Source: Branchiostoma floridae (taxonomy: Eukaryota; Chordata; Leptocardii; Amphioxiformes; Branchiostomatidae). Taken from it: a stretch of DNA of 64,000 nt. The notes under the pieces are model-generated. The model was not told the DNA's origin. It saw nothing but the letters and a program-made list of their open reading frames with translations, and did no database searches. Of the stretch, positions 1 through 11,275 are shown piece by piece; position 1 is the first letter of the stretch; each line of letters opens with the position of its first letter. The stretch spans positions 11,685,549-11,749,548 of the forward strand of contig NC_049990.1 in the NCBI RefSeq assembly GCF_000003815.2, read 5' to 3'. The translations under genes and the position numbers were made by a program.

Positions 1-290
1 TTTTTAGTATCTATGACAAAAGTGTTGATGGGGTCCTGGGGCATATGTCCAGTGCACCTCTACCAAATTCCAGGTCATTTAATAGGTTGTAATACCAGGG
101 TACGGGGGCCCAAAACATTTGGTCTAAAAATGACAAAAAATGCTAAAAATGATAATCCCTAAGGCCTCTGTTACAGTGAAAAAAATACTAGTAGTCTGGG
201 GGTATTTACTATCTCTACCTCCATTCCAAATTTCAGCTCATTTGGCCCAATTTTTTTTCAAAAAGTTGAATCCATTTTTAAATATGATTT
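1..290 (-). repeat. Fragment of the satellite found at 6.9-7.7 kb, reverse orientation
   Basis: The stretch ttgtaataccagggtacg and the following runs of aaaaatgacaaaaaatg are the reverse complement of the unit repeated at 6960-7640 (cctgtaccctggtattac, ccattttttgacc). It is a dispersed, decayed copy that continues off the left edge. Confidence 0.5.
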
Positions 291-377
291 GACAGGAGGA
301 GGAGGAGAAGAGACACAACAAAAAACAATATATTGCAACCCATACTGTAGTATGGATTGAAATATAAATATACTCAC

Positions 378-592
378 AGACTGTTCGCTCTGAGGTGAGG
401 TAGAACGCCTGGGATGTCCAGGATGGTCAGTTCGTAGAGCTGGTCGTTGACCACAACGGCCGTGTGGTACACTTTCCGCTTGACCGATGCTGAGTAGTCG
501 TCCGTGTAGGAGTTTCGGACGAAGCGCTGGACGATGGAGGTCTTCCCTACACCAGGAGCTCCCATCACCGCTATCTTCAACCGTTCAACCAT
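378..592 (-). CDS. RASL10-like small GTPase, first coding exon (partial gene)
   Basis: This exon encodes the N-terminal 71-72 residues of a Ras-superfamily GTPase. Visible are the G1/P-loop GAPGVGKTS (residues 11-19) and a Ras-like beta2-beta3 region ending in LDIPG (58-62), which supplies the DxxG of the G3 box but lacks the Ras DTAGQ glutamine. The start MVERLKIAVMGAPGVGK and the atypical switch II resemble the RASL10 group, whose members also lack the canonical DTAGQ and would be expected to have unusual GTP hydrolysis (family knowledge). The start ATG is preceded by ACC on the minus strand. The exon ends at a good donor (AACAGTCT|GTGAGT, intron from 377). The G4/G5 exons must lie left of the window. 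Another divergent Ras-like family (RASL11, DIRAS) is possible. Confidence 0.7.
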
Positions 593-617
593 GGTGGTTG
601 TTTCAAAACTACAGGCT

Positions 618-1010
618 GTCGCCTCTCAACACATGCTCTTCTGGTGTGTCAATATATAGACTGGTGGTAACCGGGTCAAACCAGTTCATCTGTTTCGCGC
701 CAACGCGTCACAGCACCATCACTGCCGCTTCAGAAGTTCCTTTGAAGTGATCTTTTCCTTTTACCTTATTTGGCTGTCCTTCCGGGATTTAACGCAATGT
801 CTACAGTCTGCCTTCGCTCACCACCTTCTTGTGTGTCAAGATATAGACTAACGGTAACCTATCAAACGTTATCCAAGTTTGCAATGATTAGCATCAGCAC
901 GTCACAGCTTCGTCATTGCCGCTTCAAAAGTCCCTTTGAAATGAGTCTACTTTTACCTTATTTAGTTGTCCTTCCGGGAATTAACGCGACTTCCACCCAC
1001 CTGCAAGTGC
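618..1010. repeat. Two-copy direct duplication upstream of the GTPase start
   Basis: Two diverged copies of a block of about 190 bp lie head to tail just upstream of the RASL10-like ATG. Shared landmarks are gtgtgtca followed by atatagac (644 and 831), cgtcacagc, cattgccgcttca/cactgccgcttca, ccttattt (764 and 956) and gtccttccggga. The copies differ by scattered substitutions and small indels. The block may contain promoter or 5' UTR sequence; no TATA box is evident. Confidence 0.6.
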
Positions 1011-1042
1011 ACACTCCGGGTTGCACCTGGAAGATAAAGTAA

Positions 1043-3190
1043 AGAAAGCTATCCGTGATATGATCTTAATGCTCAACACTACAGTGAGGATTCTGAATGG
1101 CATTTGCTATTGCGGCGGTGATGGGTATACACATGGGAAGATTGCTGTGGACAATAAAAAATGTCCACGGTAAAGTGCTGCCTATAAAGTGGAAGATAAA
1201 AGGCAGAAGATAAAAGACTTGCTATTACGTTTTTGTCACACGCAAACACACAAAGCCGAGGTGGTATGTAAAAGGATATATCCGCAAGCTGTTGACTGAT
1301 ATGCATACGCATATCAAAAGAACGTCGTCATTTGGCTTTGTTGTTTGAAAAAAACAAAACAACAACAACAGGAACTAGCTAGCTAGCTAAAAACAAAAAG
1401 AAGATAATATTTCTGAAGGTAAAATATGCCAACCAGGATGGTTTCCAAAGCATCTACATGCATTACTACGCAAATGTGCCCAGCATCACCACCCCATTTT
1501 CAAATGGAATATTCCCCACGTAGACGCTCCAAACGCAGTGCAATGACGTCACCGGGCTATCCCCTCTGATTTTGCCCTGTCGGAGATTGTTTGAAGGTTT
1601 ATACAACTACGTCACACTTCCGGCTCTAACGAAAAGGACAAGAGGGAAATATCATGATGTCACGCATCATCACAGTTGAGGCAATATGATCGAACGCCCC
1701 AACGCGGAAGGGACTGATGCCCTTATATGGGCATGCTGCAGGCCTGTTTCTATGACAACGGGATGTACACATATACTAACATGTAGGCATACAGGAGCAA
1801 GAGTCGGAANNNNNNNNNNNNNNNNNNNNNNNNNNNNNNNNNNNNNNNNNNNNNNNNNNNNNNNNNNNNNNNNNNNNNNNNNNNNNNNNNNNNNNNNNNN
1901 NNNNNNNNNNNNNNNNNNNNNNNNNNNNNNNNNNNNNNNNNNNNNNNNNNNNNNNNNNNNNNNNNNNNNNNNNNNNNNNNNNNNNNNNNNNNNNNNNNNN
2001 NNNNNNNNNNNNNNNNNNNNNNNNNNNNNNNNNNNNNNNNNNNNNNNNNNNNNNNNNNNNNNNNNNNNNNNNNNNNNNNNNNNNNNNNNNNNNNNNNNNN
2101 NNNNNNNNNNNNNNNNNNNNNNNNNNNNNNNNNNNNNNNNNNNNNNNNNNNNNNNNNNNNNNNNNNNNNNNNNNNNNNNNNNNNNNNNNNNNNNNNNNTA
2201 CGTATTGAAGACTACTTATGGAAACAATATTATGAAACTTAATCCTGCATATTTCGTGATAATTCTATCTTATTGTTTAAACAGAGAATTAGAAGTGTAT
2301 GCCCAGAATTAAAGTAATCCACCCTTAATTTTTTTCACTTTTTGAAAGCTTTAAACAGCAACACCCCTGCAGCTCCAAAATTGGATCATAGAGCGCCCAA
2401 AACTACACCACATCTTTCTAATGTTAAATGCAATCCCTCACTAAAATATCCAGACCATGCATAGTATGTTAAAAACAAAAACTGAATAATGCTAAATATA
2501 AATAGTATGATAGAATATCCTCATCGATTATTCAAAATTAGTCATTTTGCACGATTTGCATTTATTTATGCATATCTTTAGATCTTTTAATCTATAAATT
2601 TTAATCTTGCAAAGATTCAAAAGTGAAACCTACACCACTAATTCCTGGCGTATAAATATATCTGCCACAAAAAAATCAAGACAATAGCATCGCCAGAAAA
2701 AAAGCAAAATCAGGACGTTCTGCTGCAGTACCAAGGAAACCGCCAGGAGGTTCACTGTATCTTTCAGAAAGCAGCTGAAAGCCGCACACAAAATAAAACC
2801 CTAGCGGTATGAAAAGCCTCAGAGTGAACGTTCGAGGTTTTTACTTTGTATTCAGAATGGACGTTCCACGGCAGTATTTGCCGTTCAGATTGGACGCGTC
2901 ACGCCCGTGCGTACTTGACGTGCAATTAGACAAGGCCGCCTCCTTTCATTCATGGACTCGACAGTGGTTTGTAGTGAATGAATGGCTTGGGCGGCATGGT
3001 CAGACAAATGGCTTTTGGAGATGCTAGGCACGTACGGACATCCATCTTTCTCGACTGCACTGTATACGGTTGGTGTCTAACGGTTCACTTTGAGGAACAG
3101 ACGTTTTGGGGATGGTCCGTTATCGCCATTGATGAAGGCATTGGGATTCTATCGGTAAACGTTGCAGTGTTACACCAATTCCCAGGCAGT
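1043..3190. other. Non-coding stretch with assembly gap
   Basis: No reading frame here looks like a gene. It holds a short (gctagcta) run near 1377, an N gap at 1810-2198, and AT-rich sequence after the gap. Open frames across the gap are artefacts of the Ns. Confidence 0.6.
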
Positions 3191-3195
3191 TCGTC

Positions 3196-3925
3196 CTCGA
3201 GAGTGAACAATTTAGGAACAAGTTTTAATGTATAAGTATTCACGTGCAGTTTATTTTCGAGAGTGAACAATTTAGGAACAAGTATAATTCTATAAGTATT
3301 CACATGCAGTTCGAGAGTGAACAATCTAGGAACAAGTATTAATGTATAAGTATTCACATGCAGCTTATTTTCGAGAGTGAACAATTTAGGAACAAGTATA
3401 ATTCTATAAGTATTCACATGCAGTTCGAGAGTGAACAATCTAGGAACAAGTATTAATGTATAAGTATTCACATGCAGCTTATTTTCGAGAGTGAACAATT
3501 TAGGAACAAGTATTAATGTATAAGTATTCACATGTAGTTTAATTTCAAGAGTGAACAATTTAGAAACAAGCATTGATGTATAAGTATTCACATGCAGTTT
3601 ATTTTCGAGAGTGAACAATTTAGAAACAAGTATTAATGTATAAGTATTCACATGCAGTTTATTTTCGAGAGTGAACAATTTAGAAACAAGTGTTAATGTA
3701 TAAGTATTCACATGCAGTTTATTTTCGAGAGTGAACAATTTAGGAACACGTATTAATGTACAAGTATTCACATGTAGTTTATTTTCAAGAGGAAAAAATT
3801 AGGAAAAAGTATTAATGTAAAAGTATTCACATCAGTTTATTTTCGAGAGTGAACAATTTAGGAACAAGTATTAATGTATAAGTATTCAAATGCAGTTTAT
3901 TTTCGAGAGTGTACAATTTAGTATT
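3196..3925. repeat. 60-bp minisatellite, about 12-13 units
   Basis: Tandem units of about 60 bp, recognised by gagagtgaacaatttagg, then aacaagtattaatgtataag and tattcacatgcagtttatttt. Two units are shortened to 54 bp by loss of the tatttt portion (near 3310 and 3424) and alternate with full-length ones, suggesting a higher-order duplication. The right end degenerates after 3780. The minus-strand open frame across it exists only because 60 is divisible by three; it has no sign of selection as a protein. Confidence 0.9.
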
Positions 3926-3929
3926 AATG

Positions 3930-6490
3930 CATAAGAAACCACCGAAAGGCAATTCTCGCTAGTTTCTAATAAAGAAGTGGAAAGGAATTGCGTAACAGTA
4001 CTTTACAAAAAATTGAGGAGATGGGCGTAAAAGACAACTTTGACGCAACGGATATGCTTACAAGCAAACATAATTTTTAGTGCAATAAGATGGGAGCGAA
4101 TAGATATAGGTAACAAAATTTTTCTTTTGAATATTGTATACTTTTATTCTCTTGTGCGGTGCAAAAATAAATGGGTATGATAATGTGAGAATATAGATGA
4201 AATGGGGTTAAGAAAATTCTAGGCACACCGCTCCAGAAGTTTCTACAATGGAATAGTCCTTGACCCCGTCCTGTCATTTCCTGCAGTTGATTGGTACAAA
4301 TTGGGCGGCGAAACGTTTAAATCAGATCACAGACGTTATAACGGTTGAGCGGCAAACATCAAAGGCCATCCTACTTTCGTCTACGCACGCATTACGCCAG
4401 CTTTCATTTCATATAGCAATCAATAATGTCTGTTGAAACGTCGTCATGGTAACAAAGCCAATCACAACACGGACTAGCAGGTGCCAATTACTTCAATTTG
4501 CCGATGTCATCTGTTTCATCTACGCAATGCTTAAAGCGTTTTTCACAACAAAACATGTTTTCCGTATGTTCCATGCGCTACGAATCCCTTACCATACACA
4601 CTTCAATAATGTTTAGACATCTGAATAGTAATACACACAAAAGTATGCAAAAAAAATCATGGCGATTATTCAACCCTTTCTTGACTTATTCTCTTTCAAA
4701 ATCTGAAACTAGACCTCCTGAAGTTACAAGGAAGCTGCTAGGGGGCCCAAACCTACGCCTACGCCTCCTACTCTCTGTCCCAAGAGCTATATGCAATCAT
4801 TAAACAAGACCATAGCATGTTCAGGACTCGAGATATCAAAACGGTAGTCATGTTGCAGTATCATAACAAGCCGCTTGGAGGTTCAAAATGTAAACATTAA
4901 ATCAAGGTTTGATAAAGCCCACATAGCTATAGCAAATATCAATCAAATTCATTCAGGTCTTCTACAAATATTTTGTCCATTCACAAACATACACAATCAC
5001 ACATATGCATAAAGTACATACAAACGCTACCGAAAACACAACATCCTAGCGAAGGTAAAAACCGTAAAGCAACTAGATAGATTTGCAAACATTCATGCGA
5101 TTCAGCCGCTTCCTCAATCACAGACGAAGGGTAGTGAATGATTCCTAAAAGGTCTCTCCGTTTGCAGAACCTATCCAATTGCTTGAGCAACTGTCATTTA
5201 CCATGCCTGTGTGGATTTACCATACACAGACTGACACGGGATACAATAAAAGACGTTCGGCAATCAGAGCCATTGCTTCATGCAAGAACGCCCGCTGTAC
5301 GAAAGCTAAGTAGCGTTAAGCAATTACCATTGCACTGTGACTGAATAGAAAGCATCTTTGCAACAGCAAGAAGAAACGGTGCTACAAAAAGTCTGAGACA
5401 TGTACATGTAGATCTACAGATATAACACAAAACCTTACCGCCACCGTAGTTCTTAGCTGCGAAGCTGCACTCTGCAGACGTTTGCAATCCCCTTCGGAGA
5501 AACCCAATCTGACGAGAAGGGTCCCCAACGGATTTAAAATCTTATCCGCCGCCTTTCTCACGCGCATTCAAGCCTCCGCGAAGCAGGTATTCTGCAAACG
5601 CATGTATGCAGTGCCCAGGTCTGCGCTAGAAATAGACCTCGCCAGCTTGCGGCTCTGCCAGCTGTATACGTACGTACAACCAGGCTAACGTCCTTGCCAT
5701 CCACTGTTACACAAGAGACTGACTGGCTATGCTAATAAGGCCTTTCCTCGTGAAGACCCTTACACCGATGCAGCCATGTAGTAAGGGTAATTGAGCCTAT
5801 TACCCTTGACACCACGCTTATACGAGGTTAATGCACACGCGGGGAGTTTTGTCATATTGTATTCTGTCGCTGGATTATTCATATTTATATGCGGGCGACT
5901 CTACCTTTTGCAAAGCCATGGAAACACCAATTTCGAACCTATAGTAGTTAGAACCCGACGGATACGATGATTTGAATGGCTTTGTAGCGCATTTAATATG
6001 ACGGAATCGGAGTGGTACTATAATATATATTTGTACAAATTTGCACCATTAGATATATCTTAAGGTGTGTCCATCTCATATCTATACATTATCTCAGCTT
6101 TTTCTGCTTTGATTGAATACGCCATATACAGATATTTTGAAAAAAAAATGAGAAAAAGATTACACAGACTGTTATGTGGAAGAGCATTACGCCAAGATTG
6201 GAACGTTTTGGAATATTTCTTGAAATTTTTTTTCATCATATCCAGCTATTGTAAATTTTGTCCTATTGCCAAGAATAACTTTGTATTTATTCATCTATTC
6301 ACATAAAAAAATTATACTTTCACAGTATCGGGCAGAAAGCATAGTGCATATATGTCACTTTACATGCATGTCTTTATCATACATTGAAACAAAAAGGGAT
6401 CCTTCTCCAAATCTTAAGAAAAACAACTGCTTAGTGCGCCCCATTCAAACACTCGGCGCTACCATGCAGAAATGGATTTTCTCAATGGGC
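3930..6490. other. Non-coding stretch, no gene recognised
   Basis: Only short unrelated frames are present. No RNA gene, splice-bounded coding exon or clear repeat was identified in these 2.5 kb. Confidence 0.5.
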
Positions 6491-6494
6491 TAAT

Positions 6495-7972
6495 CAGGGT
6501 TGTAGCCAGACTGAAATCATTTTCCGCGCCATCGATTTTGAATCGTATCGAGCGCCCAACGCGCAATGTCCCTAAAAGGCCTGCTCCCCCAGAAATTTGT
6601 AAAATCTAGACCCTCTGAAACGCTATTTCCAGCATTTTGAGGGGTAAAATTTGCTGGTAGACTAAGCTGCTCAACGACATCTGTTTTGGTGAAAAATGTA
6701 CAAGGGAGACAGTTTTTATATTTCAGCCATACCATAGGTATGGTGAAATATATTGTATTCGTAATGTTTCTTTCTTTCTTTCTTTCTCCTGTCAAATCTT
6801 CAAATCGAATCAACTCCGCCATTTTTTGACCGATTGACTTGAAATTTGGCACAAAGGTAGAGTAAGCCAATACCCCCAGGTGTTTTTTTCATTTTTTTCA
6901 TATCTGCCTTTAAAATGATTTTATTGAGGTTTTTGTCAATTTTTATGTATATTTCGGGCTCCTGTACCCTGGTATTACAGCCGAATGACATGAAATTTGG
7001 TACAGAGGTGCCTTGATCATATGCTCACCTAGATTCAATAACAGTTTTGGCATACGGTACAACAAAATGCTTAATTTTGCGATTTTTTGCCATTTTTTGA
7101 CCAAAAAAGGACATTTGTGGCTCCTGTAGCCTCGTTTTACAACCAAATGATCTGAAATTTGGTATAAAAGTGCCCTTCAATTATGTGCACATAAATTCAA
7201 TAAAATTTTTCCCATACGGTACAACAAAATGCTTAATTTTGCGATTTTGGGCCATTTTTTGACCAAAAAAGGACATTTGTGGCTCCTGTAGCCTCGTTTT
7301 ACAACCAAATGATCTGAAATTTGATATAAAAGTGCCCTTCAATTATGTGCACATAAATTTAATAAAAGTTTTCCCATACGGTACAACAAAATACTTAATT
7401 TTGCGATTTTTGGGCATTTTTTTGACCAGAAAAGGACATTTTTGGCTCCTGTAGCCTCGTTTTACAACCAAATGATCTGAAATTTGGTATAAAAGTGCCC
7501 TTCAATTATGTGCACATAAATTCAATAAAAGTTTTCCCATACGGTACAACAAAATACTTAATTTTGCGATTTTATGGCCATTTTTGACAAAATTTGGACA
7601 TTTTTGGCTCCTGTTCCCTCGATTTACAACCTAATGACCCGTAAATTGGTAAAGGGGTGCTCTAGATATCTATTCAAATGACCCATGTATAATTTTTGGC
7701 ATGGACCACTTTAAAATGATATATTTGGGATTTTTTTGGTCATTTTCCAATGGCCAAAGGGGTCAACGTAACGACCTCAAGGCCTATTGTTGCATGAGGG
7801 AGATGGCTGAAATATGCTGTATTTGCTCTCAAGCAAATGTCGGCCTTTCTAGTTTTTTATATCTTTATTTATTGATTTTTTTCCGTCACAGAGGACAGAA
7901 TGGGCAATTTTTTTCAGTCCTCAGCTGCAAACTTCCGACAAAGGACAAAATGACGAGTCTGGCTACAACCCT
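6495..7972. mobile_element. hAT-like non-autonomous DNA element
   Basis: The ends are perfect inverted repeats: cagggttgtagccagact at 6495-6512 and agtctggctacaaccct at 7956-7972. The CAGGG-type terminus is typical of hAT transposons. The 8-mer gggctaat lies immediately left of the element (6487-6494) and again at 7982-7989, nine bases beyond the right terminal repeat, a plausible 8-bp target duplication with a ragged right end. No transposase frame is present. The interior is largely a satellite array, listed separately. Sequence at about 46.29-46.37 kb matches the left interior (gaaacgctatttcc), so a second, partial copy exists. Confidence 0.7.
6880..7690. repeat. 162-bp tandem array inside the hAT-like element
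   Basis: About five units with a regular period of 162-163 bp, measured from the landmark gtagcctcgttttac and its variants at 6964, 7126, 7288, 7451 and 7613. Each unit contains aatgatctgaaatttggtat, then cccatacggtacaacaaaat and ttttgcgatttt. The outer units are the most diverged, as expected when an array homogenises from the middle. Confidence 0.85.
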
Positions 7973-7989
7973 AGTACCTTGGGGCTAAT

Positions 7990-9000
7990 ACAAAAATGCG
8001 GGGCACCCTTACACGCACAAGAGAACGTCTACACGTAATTGGTCCTTTGAGCTTTGAATCCCCAAATGGTAGCCAAGCAAGGGAGTAATCAAAGGTGAAT
8101 CAAACGTGCTTTGAAAAATAAAGATCGAATGTGATGTGACTTTTATGTTTAACTGACTTGAAGGGCGTGCGTAGGAGGGATCAACTTGAGAGCATAACAA
8201 GCTTAGCTTCGTGTTCAGATTCAATAAAAGACCCAAATATAATATAAGTACTGAGATGACAACATCACAGGCTATCCCGAGATTTTGGTTGTAGCTTGCA
8301 TGGTACATGTACAATAATCAGGAAATATGACAGATTGTATTGATATGAAATTGTAGAATGTGTTTTGATGATGAAGGAACATCGTAGAACTTTCTCATGC
8401 CTTTCTCGGGTTTGAATGACCAGTCACGTGACATTATGCGCATACAAGAATATCCGGGAACCGGCGGAGGGACACTAATTCAAACAAACAGTCGTCCTTG
8501 CCCTTTAAGGCCGAAGAACACATTTATTGTATTTATCCGCTACCCCGTCTAATAGTGGTGCTGGGCTAAAGTAGTTCGTATCAGTACTACGAAAAGGCTG
8601 CATTTATTCTTATGTGCACAACATCGAGGTGGAAATTGTGCTGAATAGTAGAAGAATATCTCGGTTTTGGGACCTTATATTAAGTTATAGACATGACAAT
8701 ATTTCTTCGATCGGTGTGAAATAGCACCTTGATACTGTTGTGCACTACAACCTCGTGTTGGATTTAAAAAGAGAACAAGCCATTATAAATCCAAAAACAA
8801 ACATGTTTTCATATTAGTTTTTAAAGCGGTTACTGCATTAAATACTTGAATTGGCTGTTATTTGGGATAGATGTTCATAGTTACTAATTCAAATAATGGC
8901 CTTTAAGAACAGATGCTGAATATGTTAACTGTAAAATCAATTATCATCGTCTATTGCATTTACATTGATGATAATCAGACTTTATCACCTTGAGCATTGT
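7990..9000. other. Non-coding stretch
   Basis: No coding potential or repeat structure recognised between the hAT-like element and the LINE fragment. Confidence 0.5.
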
Positions 9001-9024
9001 TGATTTCACGATCTTATAAAGATC

Positions 9025-9602
9025 AGGGTAAAATCACTTGCATACACGTCACTAGTAAGACCTAACCTTGAATATGCCGCTACAGTATGGGACCCGTATA
9101 CAGAGAAAGACAAATATAAACTTGAAAGGGTACAGAACCAAGCTGCCCGATTCTGCACAAATAACTATAACAGGGATTCTAGTGTTACCAAAATGAACAC
9201 AGATTTGCAGTGGATGTCACTTGAAGACAGAAGGAAAATGTCCAGACTTTCCATGATGTACAAAATGACCAATAAACTGGTGGACGTACCAACTGATAAG
9301 TATCTAATACCAGCTCAAAAAAGAACAAGAAACAGTCATGCCTTCAAATACCAGAGTTACCAACCTAGGATCGATGCGTACTTTCCCAGAACTATTGTAG
9401 AGTGGAATTTGTTATCACCAAGTACAGTAGGAGCATCTTCTCTGGGTAGTTTTAAAGAACGCTTGCAGATAGATGTGCAAAAGTCAGGTGTAATGAGTCG
9501 CTTGGTGTAATATAGCCAGCTGCTGCTGTGCCGCGTGCCTGCGAAGCTGGTGTGTTACGCCGAACGGCGGTTATACCGGCTATATAGATACAGATACAGA
9601 TT
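9025..9602 (+). mobile_element. LINE (CR1/L2-like) 3' fragment, reverse-transcriptase C-terminus
   Basis: The plus frame reads SLAYTSLVRPNLEYAATVWD, continues through KLERVQNQAARFCTNNY, WMSLEDRRKMSRLSMMYK and YFPRTIVEWN, and ends LGSFKERLQ before a stop at 9508-9510. This is the characteristic end of the CR1/L2-clade reverse-transcriptase ORF (family knowledge: LVRPxLEYAxxVWDP, VQRRAARF, FFPRTIxxWN). The frame is open from about 9025, so the insertion is fairly young although 5' truncated as usual for LINEs. The 3' UTR has the tail gttataccggctatatagat ending in gatacagatacaga repeats. The same tail occurs twice more (13.1 kb, minus; 62.5 kb, plus). Confidence 0.85.
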
Positions 9603-10270
9603 ATATCGCTCGTAAAAATGTGTGACTTTGGTAAGGTAGATGGTTACTAAATCCTCAAGCAAGACCACAGCATATCCTGGGCAAAAGATACATAAAACGG
9701 ACGTTCCGCTGCATTACTAAATTATCCGCCAGGGGGCCCATATTCAATCTTGACCGTCGTGTTCACTTAAAAACATATTTTCCCTCTTTGCCGCGCGATG
9801 TTTTTTCACATAGTTCAATTTCTTTTATTTCTGGATTTTGCATTTTTGTAGGTGCAAATGAATAAAATAAAAATCTTAAATCAAACATCGTGCCCAAAAG
9901 TCCATTCAGATTTTTCTTACGTTATTGCTGCGAAAATAGATACACATAGACAAATAAACTGAGTCGAAAACTATACCTCTATTTGGTCACGGAAGTGATG
10001 TACTAGAGGCCCCAGCTTGTCGGATGTTGTTTCAGTACCAAGGATACAACACCGGCGGTACGTACTCGCGACGGGGAATCCAAACACTGCAATCCGATAA
10101 CGCTTATGTAAGATCAACAAAACGCTACCCATAGCAACGCGGAATTGAAGAGTTATAACTGTAGACAAGCAGAAAATGATGAAGTAGGACAGTGACATCA
10201 TTTAATTTGCCTGCGCTGGCTATAAATAGGCCTGTTGTGTAAACTGGCTAAGAAACTAGATGATACATAG
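9603..10270. other. Non-coding stretch
   Basis: No gene seen. The minus-strand frame at 9971-10201 has no recognisable domain and no exon context. Confidence 0.4.
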
Positions 10271-10275
10271 TACTT

Positions 10276-10395
10276 AGTCATAGCCTGGTTACCATTCTCC
10301 GTAGTGGCCGCTGGCTCATTCCATTCGCTTGCTAACCATGGAGCGAAAGTAATGAGCCAGCGGTCGTGCACTACGGAGGATGGTACTCAGGCTAA
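10276..10395. mobile_element. Palindromic MITE, TAGCCTGG family (copy 1)
   Basis: The arms tagcctggttaccattctcc and ggaggatggtactcaggcta pair. Inner arms ccgctggctcatt and aatgagccagcgg extend the stem to about 50 bp each side. The element is essentially one hairpin with no coding capacity. Other copies of the terminal repeat are at 26.4, 30.0, 48.65 (one end) and 60.3 kb. Confidence 0.8.
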
Positions 10396-10982
10396 CGTAC
10401 TCAGCCCTAACATAAAATCCTAGCACATCCATATGGATCCCATTTCGCTATACAACATTCACTTAGCGTCCTTTTGGTGACCAAAATTCTTGTGCGACTC
10501 TAGAATTTACAATTGGAACATAATACACGATGTGGCAGTATGATCCAATAGACGACAAAATATACAAAGCGTAATTTTCTAACGTTTGCCTTCAAGGATG
10601 GGAAAGAAATTGTTTTTGCCGGGTTTCATGATCATCATCTTTTTCCATTTCAAACAAATTAGGGCAATGGCTTGAACCAGATTGCCGTCGCCATGGTTAC
10701 TGGTAAAGCATATCCCCTGCGGCGTTCCTAACGGCTACACTGTCTTAATTTTATTTATGACCCCAAAACTAACGCGCGCGGGCGAAAAAAGAAATATTCA
10801 GCCAAAAAAATGCTGCTAAACCATATGACTAATTACCCAGTCCATTCCTTCCCAGGTTTGATTTGTCCTCTGTTCACCACTTGAAAGACTGTCATAAACA
10901 GTCAAGACCATTTTGATAGGCACATCGTAGTCCAGAGGTAAATACAAGTTACTAAGAGTCGGCATTATTGCACGCGTACGTC

Positions 10983-11275
10983 CTACAGTTGTCTGCGTAG
11001 AATATGTAACATCTACTGGCCAAATAAGATCAGTAATGAAGAACTGTATAGAAAAACGAACACAAGACAGTTGTCTACTGAATTGGGCCCCCGAGGGAAA
11101 GAGAAAACGGGGACGTCCTAAAACTACATGGAGACGTATTGTGGCTAAAGACCTCGCGGCCATTGGGATCCCCTGGGATGCTGCTCAGACCCTAGCACAG
11201 AACAGACCCCAGTGGAGGAAACTTATCACAGCCTTATGTCCCACATGGGATGAAGAGGATAAGTAAGTAAGTAAC
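10983..11275 (+). pseudogene. RTE-like LINE fragment, frameshifted
   Basis: One frame encodes SCLRRICNIYWPNKISNEEL (about 10990-11070). A second frame (stop at 11264-11266) encodes WAPEGKRKRGRPKTTWRR, then DLAAIGIPWDAAQTLAQNR and WRKLITALCPTWDEEDK. Both are diagnostic pieces of the C-terminal tail common in RTE-like and related LINE ORFs, but intervening residues are missing and the frame changes, so this is a deleted, frameshifted relic. It ends in a (taag)n tail at 11260-11272, as expected for RTE elements with short 3' repeats. Confidence 0.8.

Noticed and set aside
1686-2312. Long frames across N runs (also 11630-12755 and 55610-56624)
   Set aside because: Ns contain no stops, so the frames are artificial. 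Only the minus-strand filamin coding on both sides of the 55.8-56.4 kb gap is supported by homology.
3085-3771. A 228-residue minus-strand frame with 20-residue periodicity
   Set aside because: It is the 60-bp minisatellite read through; the period is a multiple of three and shortened units (54 bp) also keep frame. Nothing suggests a translated product.
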